DNA of 56,350 nt, from NCBI RefSeq assembly GCF_014861365.1, contig NZ_RRYW01000008.1, forward strand, positions 1-56,350. Direction: 5' to 3'. The stretch is from Psychrobacter sp. FME6. Its GTDB lineage: Bacteria > Pseudomonadota > Gammaproteobacteria > Pseudomonadales > Moraxellaceae. A program made the translations under genes and the position numbers. The notes beneath the pieces are model-generated. The model worked only from the letters and a program-made list of their open reading frames with translations. It was not told the DNA's origin and did no database searches. Positions 56,296 through 56,350 of this stretch are shown here, one piece after another (position 1 is the stretch's first letter; every line of letters begins with the position of its first letter).

Positions 56296-56350
56296 TGTAG
56301 TGGTCAACTAATTTAGGACACCTGATAAGAGGTTTTGATTAAAGTAACGT
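56296..56350. mobile_element. End of a second insertion sequence, cutting the IS30 transposase
   Basis: From 56296 the sequence reads TGTAGTGGTCAACTAATTTA and GGACACC, a TG-initiated end of the kind seen in IS3-like elements. It begins exactly where IS30 homology ends. The element runs off the right edge, so its transposase is not visible and the family is a guess. Confidence 0.4.

Overview
The window looks like a chromosome segment of a Moraxellaceae gammaproteobacterium, most likely Psychrobacter. The protein repertoire (Slam-type lipoprotein exporter with TbpB-like lipoproteins, TsdA thiosulfate dehydrogenase, sspAB, petABC, bdh/sco ketone-body genes), moderate AT content and long AT-rich spacers point that way. 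This assignment is inference from protein families read by eye; no database was searched.

Layout. 1-481 is the 5' part of a tnpB-type (IS200/IS605 OrfB) gene running off the left edge. 837-2051 is an L,D-transpeptidase. 2466-7192 (minus) carries leucine synthesis genes leuC, leuD and leuB, interleaved with two small exported proteins, and a divergent LysR regulator lies at 7575-8438. 8439-8922 is a non-coding spacer with a promoter-like site and a strong terminator (possible small RNA), followed by putP (8923-10422).

10515-26726 (minus) is the accessory centrepiece. It holds a Slam-family outer-membrane translocator, two giant surface-lipoprotein candidates (1489 and 1242 aa), and three FadL/OmpP1-family barrels. 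Each giant lipoprotein contains three TbpB-like barrel domains separated by long Ala/Lys/Glu-rich coiled coils. Two of the FadL-type proteins carry helical insertions in a loop predicted to be extracellular. Most of these genes have their own terminator, and several share leader and terminator sequence, so the locus looks like a set of related surface modules expanded by duplication.

26951-45881 is mostly housekeeping: slyX, uup, petABC (cytochrome bc1), sspA-sspB, dcd, a DUF2804 protein, the Mrp/ApbC Fe-S carrier, mgtE, a 3-hydroxybutyrate/acetoacetate module (bdhA, scoB, scoA and a divergent GntP-family permease), metG and a small membrane protein.

46225-50490 is an ABC importer with two tandem substrate-binding lipoproteins, a permease and an ATPase. 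50515-55902 is a thiosulfate/tetrathionate module: response regulator and PhnD-domain sensor kinase on the minus strand, and divergently a membrane-anchored triheme cytochrome c overlapping tsdA. The right edge holds an IS30-family transposase remnant apparently cut by the end of a second insertion sequence.

No rRNA, tRNA or CRISPR array was recognised. Several gene starts differ from the longest reading frame because a better Shine-Dalgarno site, signal peptide or family start supports an internal codon; these are stated in each entry.
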